From NCBI GenBank assembly GCA_047967505.1, contig CM106538.1: a stretch of 64,000 bases of DNA; one strand, given 5' to 3'. Position 1 is the stretch's first letter. Each line of letters opens with the position of its first letter. The position numbers were made by a program, and so were the translations under genes. Shown here in pieces: positions 1 to 10,988 of the stretch. Source of the stretch: Dipteris shenzhenensis. Its lineage: Eukaryota; Polypodiophyta; Polypodiopsida; Gleicheniales. The notes beneath the pieces are model-generated. The model was not told the origin of the DNA. It made no database searches and saw only the letters and a list, made by a program, of their open reading frames with translations.

Positions 1-1143
1 AGTAATGTACAGGCGATCGCATCCATATCCATGGGATCTGGCTCTTCTCCCCACTCACATGTCACTTGATTGGCTCTATGTAAAGCCGAACACGATGGAG
101 AGACAATAAATGAGCGTGAGCGAGAGTTATCATCTGGATGTATGATGCATGTAAGTTTCTTACCTCTTGACGTAATTAAGTATATATTTGTGGCAATATA
201 CGCTATAAAATAGATGCATCTTCATTGTTTTAATGATGCTCTTTTACTATACAAAAAGTACAGTGCATTATGGTCATATGGACGACATTTTTGCGTGGAA
301 CGCATCGATTCAAAGAGAGTCACGTATGATTGTGGAGTCATGGCTAGCTTCACACAAGATAGCTGAGCAAGTGCTTCGGATAGCAATCTTCTCTCCTCAT
401 AGTTGGATTATTGTGGAGCCATACGCGAAATCTATGAATTTGATATAGATGATTTAGTATTTTCATTCTTGATGTAAAATGGTTTAGAACTATTTACAAC
501 GGTCCCCATGCGATAGTGAGAAAAGGTAGTAGCAGTTTCTTTGCAATAAACTCCACCAAACATTGGACAGATGAAAGTGATACTTTTGTTCTTCCCGAGC
601 ACTGTGAGCAGGTGCATACTCATGATTTAATTAATTGAAGCTTTCGTTTTTAAAGATCCATTGATACATGTACTTAAGCATAATTTCATATATATAATTG
701 ACGACATTTGGCACCCATCTTCAATATAGGTGGTTTTTCATCCGGATCATTCTGATGCAAGATGGTGGTACGTGATCCAAGTTGCACCACGAAGTAAGCA
801 AATTTTTGAAGATAGAGATGTGGATATGGAGATGCCACTACCAATGCCAGATCCAATCGATCCCCATGAATCTAGTGAAGAAGATGAAGATCACAATATG
901 AGCCAAGAGGAAGATGCACCTAATGACATCACATGGAAGGAAGATGGAGATCACGATATTGAGGAAGAAGAAAACGATCATCAAGAATCACCACACTTTA
1001 TTGAAGAAGATGATCAAGCACTTTTAGGTGAATGTACGATGCTAGGGTACGATGATGATATAGGAGATCAACTCAGTATAGAGTTAGAGATAGACTTGTT
1101 TGGCACGTTAGATGAAACCATTGATGTAAATGCTCTTTATTGA
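1..1143 (+). pseudogene. tnp2-type transposase, C-terminal part (DUF4218 tail, DUF4216-like, acidic tail)
   Basis: Three pieces of the 3' half of a CACTA transposase gene are visible. Bases 1-100 read YPWDLALLPTHMSLDWL in one frame, matching A2 at about 6050-6110. Bases 440-640 encode a DUF4216-like stretch (FILDVKWFRTIYNGPHA, then TDESDTFVLPEHCEQVH). Bases 730-1143 give 137 residues that begin with WWYVIQVAPRSKQIFEDRDV and then become a strongly acidic Glu/Asp tail, ending in a TGA. The counterpart in A2 lies at 3904-4670 on the other strand. Frame changes between the pieces may be introns or decay. DUF4216 is a known C-terminal companion of plant tnp2 proteins; its role is not established. 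Confidence 0.7.
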
Positions 1144-1317
1144 TTTTTTTCATTTCAAACTTGGACATGGATATATGAGCTTCAAAGGCTTGATGTACAT
1201 GCTCTCGTACTTTTATTCTCTCAAAAGATCAAGCATGTCTGAAAATTTTAAAAAAAATGCCATTGGAGAAAACTAACTTTTAAGGCCAATATGAGAAAAA
1301 AAACTCTGTAAAACTTC

Positions 1318-1443
1318 ACTATAAAAAAGTATCTCAGTGTCACTATATAACAACACTTATAATTTTGATAAAAGTCACTATATAGCGACTTTAAAAATGG
1401 TCGCTATATAGTGATGTTTGATGAAAGTCGCTATATAGCGACC
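1318..1443. repeat. Subterminal motif array of A1 (CTATATAGC)
   Basis: About five copies of a self-complementary motif occur within 130 bases, the best being GTCGCTATATAGCGAC (16 bases, perfect palindrome) near 1425. Others are degenerate, such as CACTATATAGCGAC and CGCTATATAGTGA. Arrays of short motifs near the ends of En/Spm-type elements are binding sites for the element-encoded TnpA-type protein. The same motif is found near both ends and in the centre of A2, which supports that reading. Confidence 0.75.
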
Positions 1444-1538
1444 CTTGATGAGGCACGCTTCCAATACCGATGATTAGCGCCCTGTGCGTGCTAAACATCG
1501 GTACTTAAACATCGCAATAGGATCCGTGTATAGTAGTG

Positions 1539-1875
1539 TATAGGCATAAGGGAGGATATATGAACCATAGGGAGGATGCGTGAAGTTTTTGGCCACAAGA
1601 GAGGCCAAATGGGCGTGTCCTTTTACCCCATGCATCGTGGAGGTTATCAAAGCTAGAGATGGTGGCAGTGAAGTGAGCTATCACTACAATTTGTACTCCC
1701 ACTAGATGCATGAGGTGTTTGAAAGGGGCCTTTACAAAGAGCAAGAAAAAAGGTGTAGAGCAATTATATGGCTTGAAATCTCATGATTGGCACAAGATGA
1801 CCCAAGTAAGTATGATTTAGAATAATCTATTTTCCCTTCCAAATTTGTGAGTGCAGAAGCAACTAATCAACCATA
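1539..1875 (+). pseudogene. CACTA family B tnp2 exon fragment (B3)
   Basis: The stretch matches B2 at about 31650-31990 in the same orientation. It covers the exon encoding the GIREDLRTTGR to KSHDWHKM region, the splice donor (CAAGTAAGTA) and the start of the next intron. On the left it is cut by the end of A1; on the right the match stops at CTAATCAACCAT where the family B terminus CACAACAAC begins at 1876. It is therefore a third family B copy that received both A1 and, probably, B1. The reading frame contains substitutions such as Trp to stop at the position of the conserved GCM motif. Confidence 0.7.
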
Positions 1876-2150
1876 CACAACAACACAAAGCAACTATAGA
1901 CGCGCTTGATAGACGTGCAAAATAGTGGGCGCGTCTATAGGCATTGCTTGAATAGAGAAATTATGGGCACGTCTAACATCGTGTCCATTTGCGCGTGTAT
2001 TGACGCTTCTATTAGCGCATCTACGCTGAGAAAATACGGGCTTGTCTAACACTGTCTAACAACGTGTCTATTTGCGTGTGTATTAGTGCATCTATTGGTG
2101 CATCTACACTGAGAATTAGACGTGTATTTAGATGCAAAACATAGAATATA
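1876..2150. repeat. Subterminal motif array of B1 (TATAGACGCG-type)
   Basis: Repeated degenerate 12-mers of the form GCGTCTATAG / CTATAGACGCGC, GTGTCTATTTGCGCGTG and GCATCTACACTGAGAA follow the terminus. The same vocabulary recurs at 17815-17945, 25885-26060, 26310-26575, 28455-28735 and 29100-29605, always at a family B end or in its centre. It is distinct from the family A motif. Confidence 0.7.
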
Positions 2151-2304
2151 GAAAGTGAGACTTTGGTGTACATCACTGGTTTCTAAACATTGCCCATGAT
2201 TACCAAAGCACATAATTTTAACAAAAATATCAATGCTTTTTTGCAAACCCACATATACAAAAATTAAGTAAGGTGAGGAGAATGAGACAATATGTAAAAT
2301 AGTT

Positions 2305-3586
2305 TTGCCAATATCAATGATGGGCTATGGTTCAATCTCATCCTCAATGAGATTAACCCTTGCCAAACTATCTACTTTGGGTCTTGCATTTTGTCTCATG
2401 AAACCCTTCAAGGTCTTTATGAAGCGCTCGAGGAAGAACAACCATCGTGCATGTATAGTACCGCATATAGCAATCTCATCCACCAAATGCACTATGAGAT
2501 GTAGTTGGCTTGTGAGAATAGAACGTGGAAATGTCTCCTCCACTAAACAAACCACCTCCATTCACATAACTTGAGCATTCTCAAGTGTGGTGGGATTTAT
2601 TTCCTTTGAGCTCACATACCTAGAAATGATAAAGTACACCATATTAGAAATATAAACACCTTGCATGGAGCATTAATACACATCACATTTTGTATCATGT
2701 AAAGTACCTCACAAGATCGCCCATCTTGTAAATACAATCCTTCACGTCCTTTGATGCACTACGAGAAATGCTAGTAGGTAGTATGAACTGAACACACGAG
2801 GAATGGTTGATTAGTTGCTTCTAATTCACTCACAAATTTGAAAGGAAAAAGATATTATGCACATAAAATACTTACTTTTAGCATCTTGTGCCAATCATGA
2901 GATTTCAAGCCATATAATTGCTCTACACCTCTTTTCTTGCTCTTTGTAAAGGCCCCCTTCAAACACCTCATGCATCCAATGGGAGTACGAATTGTAGTAA
3001 TAGCGCACTTCACCGCCACCATCTCTAGCTTTGATAACCTCCACGGTGCACGAGGTAAAAAAACATGCCCATTTGGTCTCTCTTATGGCCAAGCTTCACG
3101 CATCCTCCCTGTGGTATGTAGATCCTCCCTTATGCCTGCGGAATCTCGTGTCCCATTCAAATGTTCCCATATGGTAGATGCCACATTCTTGAAGATATGC
3201 ATGGGATCAAGCAGGTGATTGATCTTGAGGTGGGACCAATATGGTAAACAATAAAATATGGAGTATCTAAACAAAAGCTGGTGTTAGCGAGCAATCTTTA
3301 TTTCCAGCCATGCCAAGTGGTGGAGGAGTCATGGAACCGTCCCAAATTCTCATCCAATCTCCCGCAATGAGTGATTGTGGGAGGACTTCATTCCAAGGGG
3401 CAACATATCTAGGATTATCAGGTGGGAGAAATCGATGGTGATTCTCATAGATGACCTTATTCAATGCATTTGCCCGTGAGGCAACAAGCAAAGGACCACA
3501 AACAGGACATGCATGGTAACCCAATGTAGTGAGACCTGAACAATAGATGCAATTAAGAGTTGAAGGTGGGTTTAGGGTGTCACATC
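2305..3586 (-). pseudogene. B1 tnp2 transposase, 3' exons
   Basis: Read on the minus strand, this continues the tnp2 gene begun at 17753 on the far side of A2. From 3583 down: exon with CYHACPVCGP-like zinc-binding residues (YHACPVCGPLLVA) and FLPPDNPRY; exon 3290-2895 with INHLLDPMHIFKNV, the strongly conserved DxMHIxKNV block of the Transposase_21 (tnp2) family; then 2561-2390 with HLIVHLVDEIAICG and RWLFFLERFIKTLKG, the DUF4218 signature. After ARPK the coding match stops and terminal DNA follows, so the last part of DUF4218 and DUF4216 are deleted. Intron borders agree with those of B2. It cannot encode a working protein by itself. Confidence 0.85.
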
Positions 3587-3662
3587 CACTACTACACACG
3601 GATCCTATTGCGACATTTAAGTATCGACGTTTAGCGTGCACAGGGTGCTCATTGTCGGCAAA

Positions 3663-3730
3663 CATCGCTATATAGCGACTATTGCAAAAGTCGCTATATA
3701 GCAACACTGAGATACTATTTTATAGCAACA
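3663..3730. repeat. Left subterminal motif array of A2
   Basis: Three copies in 70 bases: ATCGCTATATAGCGAC, GTCGCTATATAGCAACAC and a degenerate TATTTTATAGCAACA. It starts 76 bases inside the element end. Subterminal arrays of this kind are TnpA-class binding sites in the En/Spm system; that role here is inferred. Confidence 0.75.
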
Positions 3731-3903
3731 TTTTCCAGAGAGGTTTTTTACTCATATAGGCCTTAAAAGTTAGTTTTTTCTAATGACAAATTTTTTTAAA
3801 TTTTCATACATGTTTGATCTTTTGAGAGAATAAAAGTATGAGAGCATGTACATCAAGCCTTTGAAGCTCATATATTCATCTCCAAGTTTGAGATGAAAGA
3901 AAG

Positions 3904-6900
3904 TCAATGAAGAGCATTTACATCAACTGTTTCATCTTGAGCCAAGTCTAAAGTGCCAAACAAGTCTATCTCTAACTCTATACCGAGTTGATCTCCTATA
4001 TGATCATCGTACTCTAGCATCATACATTCACCTAAAAGTACTTGATCATCTTCTTCAATAAAGTGTGGTGATTCTTGATGACCGTTGTCTTCTTCCTCAA
4101 TATCGTGATCTCCATCTTCCTCCCATGCGATGCCATTATGTGCATCTTCCTCTTGGCTCATATTGTGATCTTCATCTTCTTCGCTAGATTCATAGGGATC
4201 AATTGGATGCGGCATTGGTAGTGGCATCTCCATATCCACATCTCTATCTTCAAAAATTTGCTTACTTGTGGTGCAACGAGGGTGCAACTTGGATCACGTA
4301 CCACCATCTTGGATCAGAACGATCTGGATGAAAAACCACCTATATTGAAGATGGGTGCCAAATGTCGTCAATTATATATATGAAATTATGCTCAAATACA
4401 TGTATAAATGGATCTTTAAAAACGAAAGCTTCGATTAATTAAATCATTAGTATGCACCTGCTCACAGTGCTCGGGAAGAACAAAAGTATCACTTTCATCG
4501 GTCCAATGTTTGATGGAGTCTATTGCAAAGAAACCACTACTATCTTTTCTCGCTGTCCCATGGGGACCGTTGTAAATAGTTCTAGACCATTTTACATCAA
4601 GAATGAAAAGACTAAATCGTCTGAAATCAAATTCATAGATTTTGCATATGGTTCCACAATAATCCAACTGTGAGGAGAGAAGATTGGTATCTGAAGCACT
4701 TGCTTAGCTATCTTGTGTGAAGTTAGCCATGACTCCAAAATCATACGTGACTCTCTTTAAATCAATGCGTTCCACGTGAAAATGTCGTCCATATGACCAT
4801 AATGCACTGTACTTTTTGTACTGTAAAAGAGCATCATTAAAACAATGAAGATGCATCTATTTTATAGCATATATTGCCACATACATCCAGACGATAACTC
4901 TTGCTTGCGCTCATTTATTGTATCATGCACCGTTCTTTCACAATCATGATCAAAATTGTGGCAAGATAATTCACGAATGAACAAGGAGAGAGATTCCAGT
5001 ATGAATCAAACTGATGAGCCTTTACAATAATTTTGGAGAAGAATCACTGCGTGAAGGAGCTCGATACCACCCGTCGACTCTCGAGCTATCTCACTCTCAC
5101 TCTCACTCGCATGAAGATGTTCAAATCAGATGATCAAATCTCAATCACACTCTCACTCTCACTCACTCTCACTCTCAAAATATCTTGATCGTATCTTCTT
5201 CTTTACACTACCTCGATTCATGTGCGCTATTGTCACTTTCGCAGTGCCTCGATATGCGTGCCTTCTCTTCGCTCACACAACCTCAAGATGCACGCCTTCT
5301 CTTCTCTTTCACAAAGTCTCGATATGCGTGCGTTGGATTGTGTGCTCCTTCTCACGATCTCCTCTTCTTTTATAGCCTTTCACGACTCCCAAAAAGCGGC
5401 CAAAAGCCCCCAAAATCGGCAAAAAAAACTTTTCTCAAAAAGCGTGTGTGTGCTTTTCACCATCTTTTAGCGTGCACTTTTGATAGCAAACACGTATGAA
5501 ATCTCGACGGCATGAAAACAGCTCTATTCGGAGCATCACCACGCCTGCCTCGTAGATCCAATGGACAAGCTCAATAGCTCATCTCGAAGATCGGACCCTC
5601 TTCTTTCCCTTTGCTTTTGACCTTTCATGGCTAACTCTTCCATCTCGACCTCTGTCTAATGCCTGCAACTTTTGATACGGAAATATAGATGCACTTTTAG
5701 CTCAAAACCACTTTGTTAGCAACTTTTGACCTCCATACAGGCATGCAAACGAGTGAACCACAAATTTTTCACTAGGACAAATTTTTTCTACCCAACAAGA
5801 TCTAAAACTCTCTCATACAGAGTTTCTTCAAATTATTTCTCTAACCAACTCAAAATCAAGCCGCAAAATCCACCCGACACCATAATGGACAAAAACCAAA
5901 ATTTTTCGACCAACACCAAACTTTCCCAAAACCTTAAAAACATCAAAACCATCCTTTTTGAACACTATCTGTGATATATATTCCAAAATATTTCATATAC
6001 AATTGGAGCATCACATATTGTCTCTCCATCACATTCGACTTTACGTAGAGCCACTTGTAGCCAATCAAGTGACATGTGAGTGGGGAGAAGAGCCAGATCC
6101 CGTGGATATGGTTGCGATTGCATGTACATCACTCTGAATCTCGTCCTTGCATTTATTCTTTTTGCTTTGGCCACTTCATATCTCTCAATCCACTTCTGCA
6201 TCTCAGGGCTATTGAGGATACAAAACTTATTGAATTTCTCCATTTGCTCTTTGCTCATCTTTCTTTCAATCCCTTTTCCTTGGGGAACCTCGCCAACAAT
6301 GCGATCATCATTCTTGTTATGCTAAGCTTGCAGCATATTGGGATTCGTGGATGTAAGAAACTCTGTGATATATACTAATGACTCTTGCACAAGCCATCCC
6401 TCTACCATGCTTGCTTCTGGTCTTGCTCTTTGTCTTACAAATCCCTTCAAAGTTTTCATAAACCGCTCGAGAAAAAACATCCATCGACTATGAACGGTAC
6501 TTGCAATAACCACCTCATCAACTATGTGCACAAGCAAGTGGACTTGAGTTGTCATAATGCTCGAGGGAAAGTGCTTCTCAAACAAGCATATGGCTTTGAT
6601 GGATTCCACCCTAGCCTTCTCGATGCTCGATATGGAGATCTCTTTTTGAGATATCCACCTATTTCACATGTCCATGTAAGATATTTTCATAATCAGTCTA
6701 CAAATTAATCAGCTTAAATTGAAGAAAATGCAATCAATGCGATTTGATAGTAAGCATACCTCACAATACCACAAATCTTAAATATAGCATTTCTAACATC
6801 TTCTTGTAAGCACCCTTTTATTGTAATTGGGAGGATGAACTATCAAAGCAACAAAGAAGTCATGTCAACAATATAACATAATCATAATTACGCTAACGCA

Positions 6901-9082
6901 TCATGATTATCGGTACACTAATTCTACAGCTTAGAATGCCTGTAAGACCTTGTGCCAATCATGGGACTTGAGCCCACTAAGCTTATTGTCCTTTGAAAAT
7001 GTTCCTTTCAAGCAACACATGTACCCTGTCGGTGTTTGAAAAGAGGCAATGTCTACCTTGACCATTGCCTCCTCCCTCGTAGAGAGGATCCACATTGCTT
7101 TCGGGAGGACAACTTTTCCCGAAGCATGCACTTGGGGCCACAAACGAGACATCCTATTCATAGCATGCAAGTCTTCTTGCACTCCTCTCGAGTCTTTGGA
7201 ACCAACTAAGTGTGCCCAAATAGGTGCCCCCACATTCTTGAAGATATGCATGGGATCTAAGAGATGATTGATTTGTAACTGACCCCAATAAGGAAGCTCA
7301 TGAAAGATCGATAGCCTCTTCATACCAAGAGGACGTTCCTCTCCATTCGCCCTCCAAGCTTGAATCCAGTCACTTGCCTTCATATATGATGGTGGTGGAT
7401 CAAGTTGACTTCCACGTGCGAGATGGTCCAGCGGAAGGTATCGAGCATGACCTTCATAAACATTTTTCCTCATATGTTTGGAGTAACGTGCAAGTGATTT
7501 CAAACCCTATCCACAAATAGGACAAGCATGGTACCCACTTGTAACAAGTCTTGCATGCGTGCATGAATTTGTTAGTATAAGACATGCATGCGAAAGAGAG
7601 TCATAAAAGCATAATCCTATATTATACTTGTAGAGACACAACCACGTACCTGCGCACTCTCCATATCCTGGGTAGTCATCCATGGTCCACATCAAGATAC
7701 CCCTGACCAAAATATCATTGGTATGTCTAGGAGCTCTAGAAATATCAAAGACCCGCACTCCTCTCCATAATATCTGTAACTCCTCTATCAAAGGTGCCAT
7801 GTACAGGTCCATATTTTTTGCCTTGTACTTCCTTGGCACAAGTAGTGCAAGCATGAGGTGTCCCTTTTTTATTGTTAGCCATGGTGGGATATTGTAATTC
7901 ACCACGACTATGGGCCATGTCGACCAAAATGTCGAGCGTAATCCGAAAGGATTCACGTTGTCCATGGTGAGCCCAAGATGTAAGTTGCGTGGCTCCGTCA
8001 CAAAGTCCGGCCACTGATTGTCTATGTGCTTCCAAGCTGCACAATCTACGGGAATCCTCAATGTGTCATCAGTGGACCGATGAGATGCATGCCATGTCAT
8101 CAACTTCGCTATGGATTTGCATTGGAACATGTGCTGTATTCTTGCAATGATGGGAAAGTGTCTCAAGACCTTTACTGGTATCTGCTCACCCTGCAAGTCA
8201 TCTCTATATCATTGTTCCCCACACTTTGGACAACTAGCCAAATCTCCATGCTCACGATGAAAGAGAATACAATCATTACAGCAAGCATGGATGGTATCAT
8301 AATCCATACCCACCGTTGTTAGCATCTTTTTCGCTTCATCTCTTGATGTGGGCATGGTATTTGGTGTAGGCAACATCTTCTGGAGCAACCTATCACAATT
8401 CAAACATACATAGGCTTCGAACAATGATGATTTGGTACACTAATCCATACATGATGATTCTCAAAACAAACAATATCCAAATAATGAGTGAAATTAATGC
8501 AAGAGCTAACCTCATTAAGGCCGAGACACTTGTATCCGACCACCCATACTTTACTTGCAGATTCAAGATTGAGAGACAAGCACGTAGTTTAGACATCCTA
8601 GCACCCTCGTACAATTGTGTTGATTGCAACTCTTGCATTTTGATCTCAGACTCTGACATCACATGTACATGGGATGTAGTGCCCCTAAAAATAGAATCCA
8701 TCATGTCGACCATACCCTCGTCATCATCCGGGAGACTATAGTCTTGCTCAAAGTGTGAAGGTATATGCATACCCTCGTCAGCCTCCTCATCCTGTTTTAA
8801 GATTTCGTGTAAATATAAGATCTTGTATTTTCTAGTATCCAATATTAACCATGAACTTAAATAGCTTTGACTTACCGATAATCCATTAACACGTGCAACA
8901 CCAACGGTAAGTACTGGTTCGGGCTCCTCCCCATACATTCGCAAGTGGTGCATGATAATACGACATTGATGTCATACTTCTCGCTTGCAATGAGTGCAAT
9001 GACAATATAACCTCTCCATAAGCCACTTTGTGCTCCCGGGCATTGGCGCATCATCGGATGAGCTTCTACTTGTCCCTTCCAT
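3904..9082 (-). pseudogene. Family A tnp2-type CACTA transposase
   Basis: The gene starts at an ATG at 9082 and runs leftward through several introns. Domains in order: a short N-terminal Cys block (LYCHCTHCKRE), an acidic linker, CCNDCILFHREHGDLASCPKCG (first zinc-like motif), then 8196-7507 with YNIPPWLTIKKGHLMLALLV typical of Transposase_21, YHACPICG, the block INHLLDPMHIFKNV (7280-7240), DUF4218 at 6609-6322 (RWMFFLERFMKTLKGFVRQR) and a DUF4216-like plus acidic C-terminus at 4667-3904. In-frame stops are visible: a TGA just after the Cys block (TGT..GAAGTATGA context, near 8968) and a TAG directly after CPICG (7504-7506). A 1,095-bp insertion splits the gene at 4922-6016. Tnp2 proteins cut and join CACTA ends; this copy is defective. 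Confidence 0.85.
4922..6016. mobile_element. Unclassified 1.1-kb insertion with 5-bp target duplication
   Basis: Compared with A1 at about 100-115, the A2 transposase gene contains 1,095 extra bases. The segment is bracketed by ATTGT (4917-4921 and 6017-6021), and A1 has only one copy of this pentamer at the joined site. The ends (ATCATGCACCG on the left, GGAGCATCACAT on the right) are only weakly inverted, and neither TG...CA ends nor a poly-A tail is present. The interior has CTCACT microsatellite (5090-5180) and several short CTCGATATGCGTGC repeats (5215-5335), no recognisable protein. A 5-bp duplication fits an LTR-type integrase or an unusual DNA transposon. Confidence 0.6.
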
Positions 9083-9846
9083 CTACACTTATAAAATCAC
9101 AACATAAGTTACAAGGAAATATATAAACAGTTATAAAATAGCATCTATGAGCTTCTTTTTTAACTTTAAACATAAAGTGTCTTAAAGCATCGCTATATAG
9201 CTACGTTTTGATCTGTTCCATCACTATATAGCAACGATTTGCTATGTTCCGTCACTATATAGCGACACTTTTAATTAGAAGCATCACTATATAGCGACAG
9301 AATGGCATTGCTATATATAGCGACGCTATGGGTTAAAACCCAAAACTCGACGCAACGCACGGCGCTTTCTTTAGCAATCTATAATCTCTATTGTAAGCAA
9401 ATCAATCTCTCCTCCTACCTATTTCCGATGACCTCCCACTCTATTCTCCACTCCTCACTACTACTCACCCCTCTTCTAACACTTGTGCTTCCTCTCCACC
9501 CTTCTCTCTCTTTGGTTTCTTGAAAGGAAGTTTTTCAAGAAGGTGAGTCTCTTTGAACAATGTAGGTAGGTTTTTTTTGAGATTTCATTTTGTGAGTGCT
9601 TCTCCTTGTATTGCTAAAGCTGTGTACTAGTTTTCATGCTTGATTTCAAAGGATTGAAACAAAAAATGAGATTTTAAGAAAGAAAGAAGACTCACCTCTT
9701 CTAGTCTTTTTTGTATTTCTCTTCCTTCTCTTTCTCCTTGTCTCCTCAATCTGAGAAGTTGCTTTTTTAATCTCGTCTTTCCTCTAACATCTTATTTGAA
9801 AAATGGTATATTTCCTCTCTTTTTTAGGGCCAGTCCACAAAACACT
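9083..9846. other. Central divergent promoter region of A2, left part
   Basis: This lies between the tnp2 start (9082) and the Gag-only LTR insertion. It holds the central motif array (9189-9325) and then pyrimidine-rich sequence with possible 5' untranslated exons, including a consensus-like splice donor AAGGTGAGTC at 9540. No protein is recognised. With the LTR insertion removed, it joins to 12475-13962 as one roughly 2.2-kb region upstream of both genes. Confidence 0.5.
9189..9325. promoter_or_regulatory. Central array of the family A subterminal motif
   Basis: Five copies of the element-end motif occur within 140 bases: ATCGCTATATAGCTACG, ATCACTATATAGCAACG, GTCACTATATAGCGACAC, ATCACTATATAGCGACAG and a longer GCTATATATAGCGACGC. 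The array begins about 105 bases upstream of the tnp2 ATG. If the motif binds a TnpA-like protein at the ends, the same protein should bind here, next to the transposase promoter. The motif identity is seen directly; regulation is inference. Confidence 0.65.
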
Positions 9847-10131
9847 TGTTGGGATATCTCAAGGTGTATGCCTCAGGCACACCTTGGTTTTTTATGTGTG
9901 AGTGAGGCACAGTTAGGTGCCCACAACCACAGTTAGGTGGTGGAAGAGCCACATAGGATGATTGAGAGAATCTAGGAGTAGATTGAGGAGATGATTATGG
10001 AGCTCTGAAGTCATCAGTGATGTCAGTGAGCATGTATGAGGTGCCTACTTAAGGACCTCACTCTTCTTCATTCTAAAAGCAAGTATTCTGAGTTTGTGTC
10101 CACTCTTTGCTTTCTTTTCAGCTTTCCAACA
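9847..10131 (+). repeat. 5' LTR of Gag-only element, copy 1
   Basis: 285 bases beginning TGTTGGGA and ending CCAACA (5-bp inverted ends TGTTG/CAACA). It is nearly the same as the 3' LTR at 12183-12469, differing by a few substitutions and small indels such as GTGAGTGAGGCAC versus GTGAGTGCTAGAGGCAT. Confidence 0.92.
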
Positions 10132-10144
10132 TGGTATCAGAGCC
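10132..10144 (+). other. Primer binding site, initiator tRNA-Met type
   Basis: TGGTATCAGAGCC directly follows the 5' LTR. It is complementary to the 3' end of plant initiator tRNA-Met and is the standard minus-strand primer site of Copia-lineage retrotransposons. Confidence 0.92.
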
Positions 10145-10988
10145 CTTTGATCCCCCTTGAGCCCATTTCTGCCACATCATCATCTTCTTCTTCATCTTCT
10201 TCTTCTCCATTTTCCTCTTTCTTCCCAAAATCTTTGAGAGCTTGGTTCTCCACCTACAAACGACCATTGCCCAAACCCTTTGAGCTGGAAACTCCTCTAG
10301 TATGGGCAAACTTCCACCTGCAAGAAATTGAGGAAAAAACGTCTTTGGTGGCTGCCATTCTGCAAACAGCGAATTTCTTCCGTTGCTCAATACTCCCTGT
10401 CTGCTCTGCCATTGCCCGAGCCCTCTTAGGAGTAGATGGGCGACCTCAAGACAAAGATTTTGAGCCATTTTTCAGGTCATTTGGTTCTGTAACGAGGGAA
10501 AAATCGTCAAAACTCAGTTTCAGCCTCTAGCAACTCTCCCGGGCAAAAGTGCGCACCATTTCATCCAACTTCTGTGCTGGACCCTCTCTGGTATATGAGC
10601 TTTCTTTTGCTTTAGAAAGCCCTCTTTTCCTTGCTTTGAAGAGTGAGCTACAAGCCCTCCAAGTTCAGCTTTTCAGTTTTGACAGTTTTGGACAAGTTTT
10701 TGAAGATGATGCTATATAAAATGCTACTCTAGCATTTCTGGTTTTTTGAAGCTTTCAATAACTTCAGTACAAGTGTGGCTTCAGTTTTGTTTTGAATTAC
10801 TAGACCTGGTTTTGATTGGAAAGTATTTATTTAACCCACTTCTATGAAGTATGTAAGAAGAAGCATCATTGTTTGAATATTGGTCACTAGTCTTTGCTAC
10901 ATCAAGTGCTCATATTTTGGAAGTCTTTCAGTTATTTTTTCCTTGTAAGAGAGATAGACACTGCCCAATATCTGGGTTAGACCCTCTC
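10145..10988 (+). other. Untranslated leader of Gag-only element
   Basis: The 844 bases between the primer site and the Gag start hold no recognisable domain. A poly-Ser codon tract (TCATCATCTTCTTC, near 10165-10215) and an open frame running out of the LTR are present, but the frame is not kept in copy 2, so it is probably not coding. Retroviral-type leaders normally carry the packaging signal, which a Gag-only element would need to keep. Confidence 0.5.

Larger units (their letters stand above)
1..1538 (+). mobile_element. CACTA family A element, 3' end fragment (A1)
   Basis: This segment is the reverse-complement counterpart of the left end of the complete element A2 (3587 to about 6110). 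It holds the tail of a tnp2-type transposase gene, then a subterminal array of CTATATAGC motifs, and ends in GTAGTG at 1538. The terminal 50 bases match the A2 end closely: both carry GGATCC next to TATTGCGA and a TTTAGCRYGCACAGGG stretch. The rest of the element lies left of the window. The three bases after the end are TAT (1539-1541), the expected size of a CACTA target duplication, but the partner cannot be checked. It lies in a family B tnp2 exon fragment (1539-1875). Confidence 0.8.

Noticed and set aside
3267-3707. A 146-codon open frame spanning the left end of A2
   Set aside because: It reads across the junction between the A2 terminus (3587) and B1 tnp2, so its first part is a chimaera of transposon end and intron, not a protein.
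10036-10530. 165-codon frame starting inside the 5' LTR of Gag-only copy 1
   Set aside because: It crosses the LTR/primer-site border and is not kept open in copy 2.
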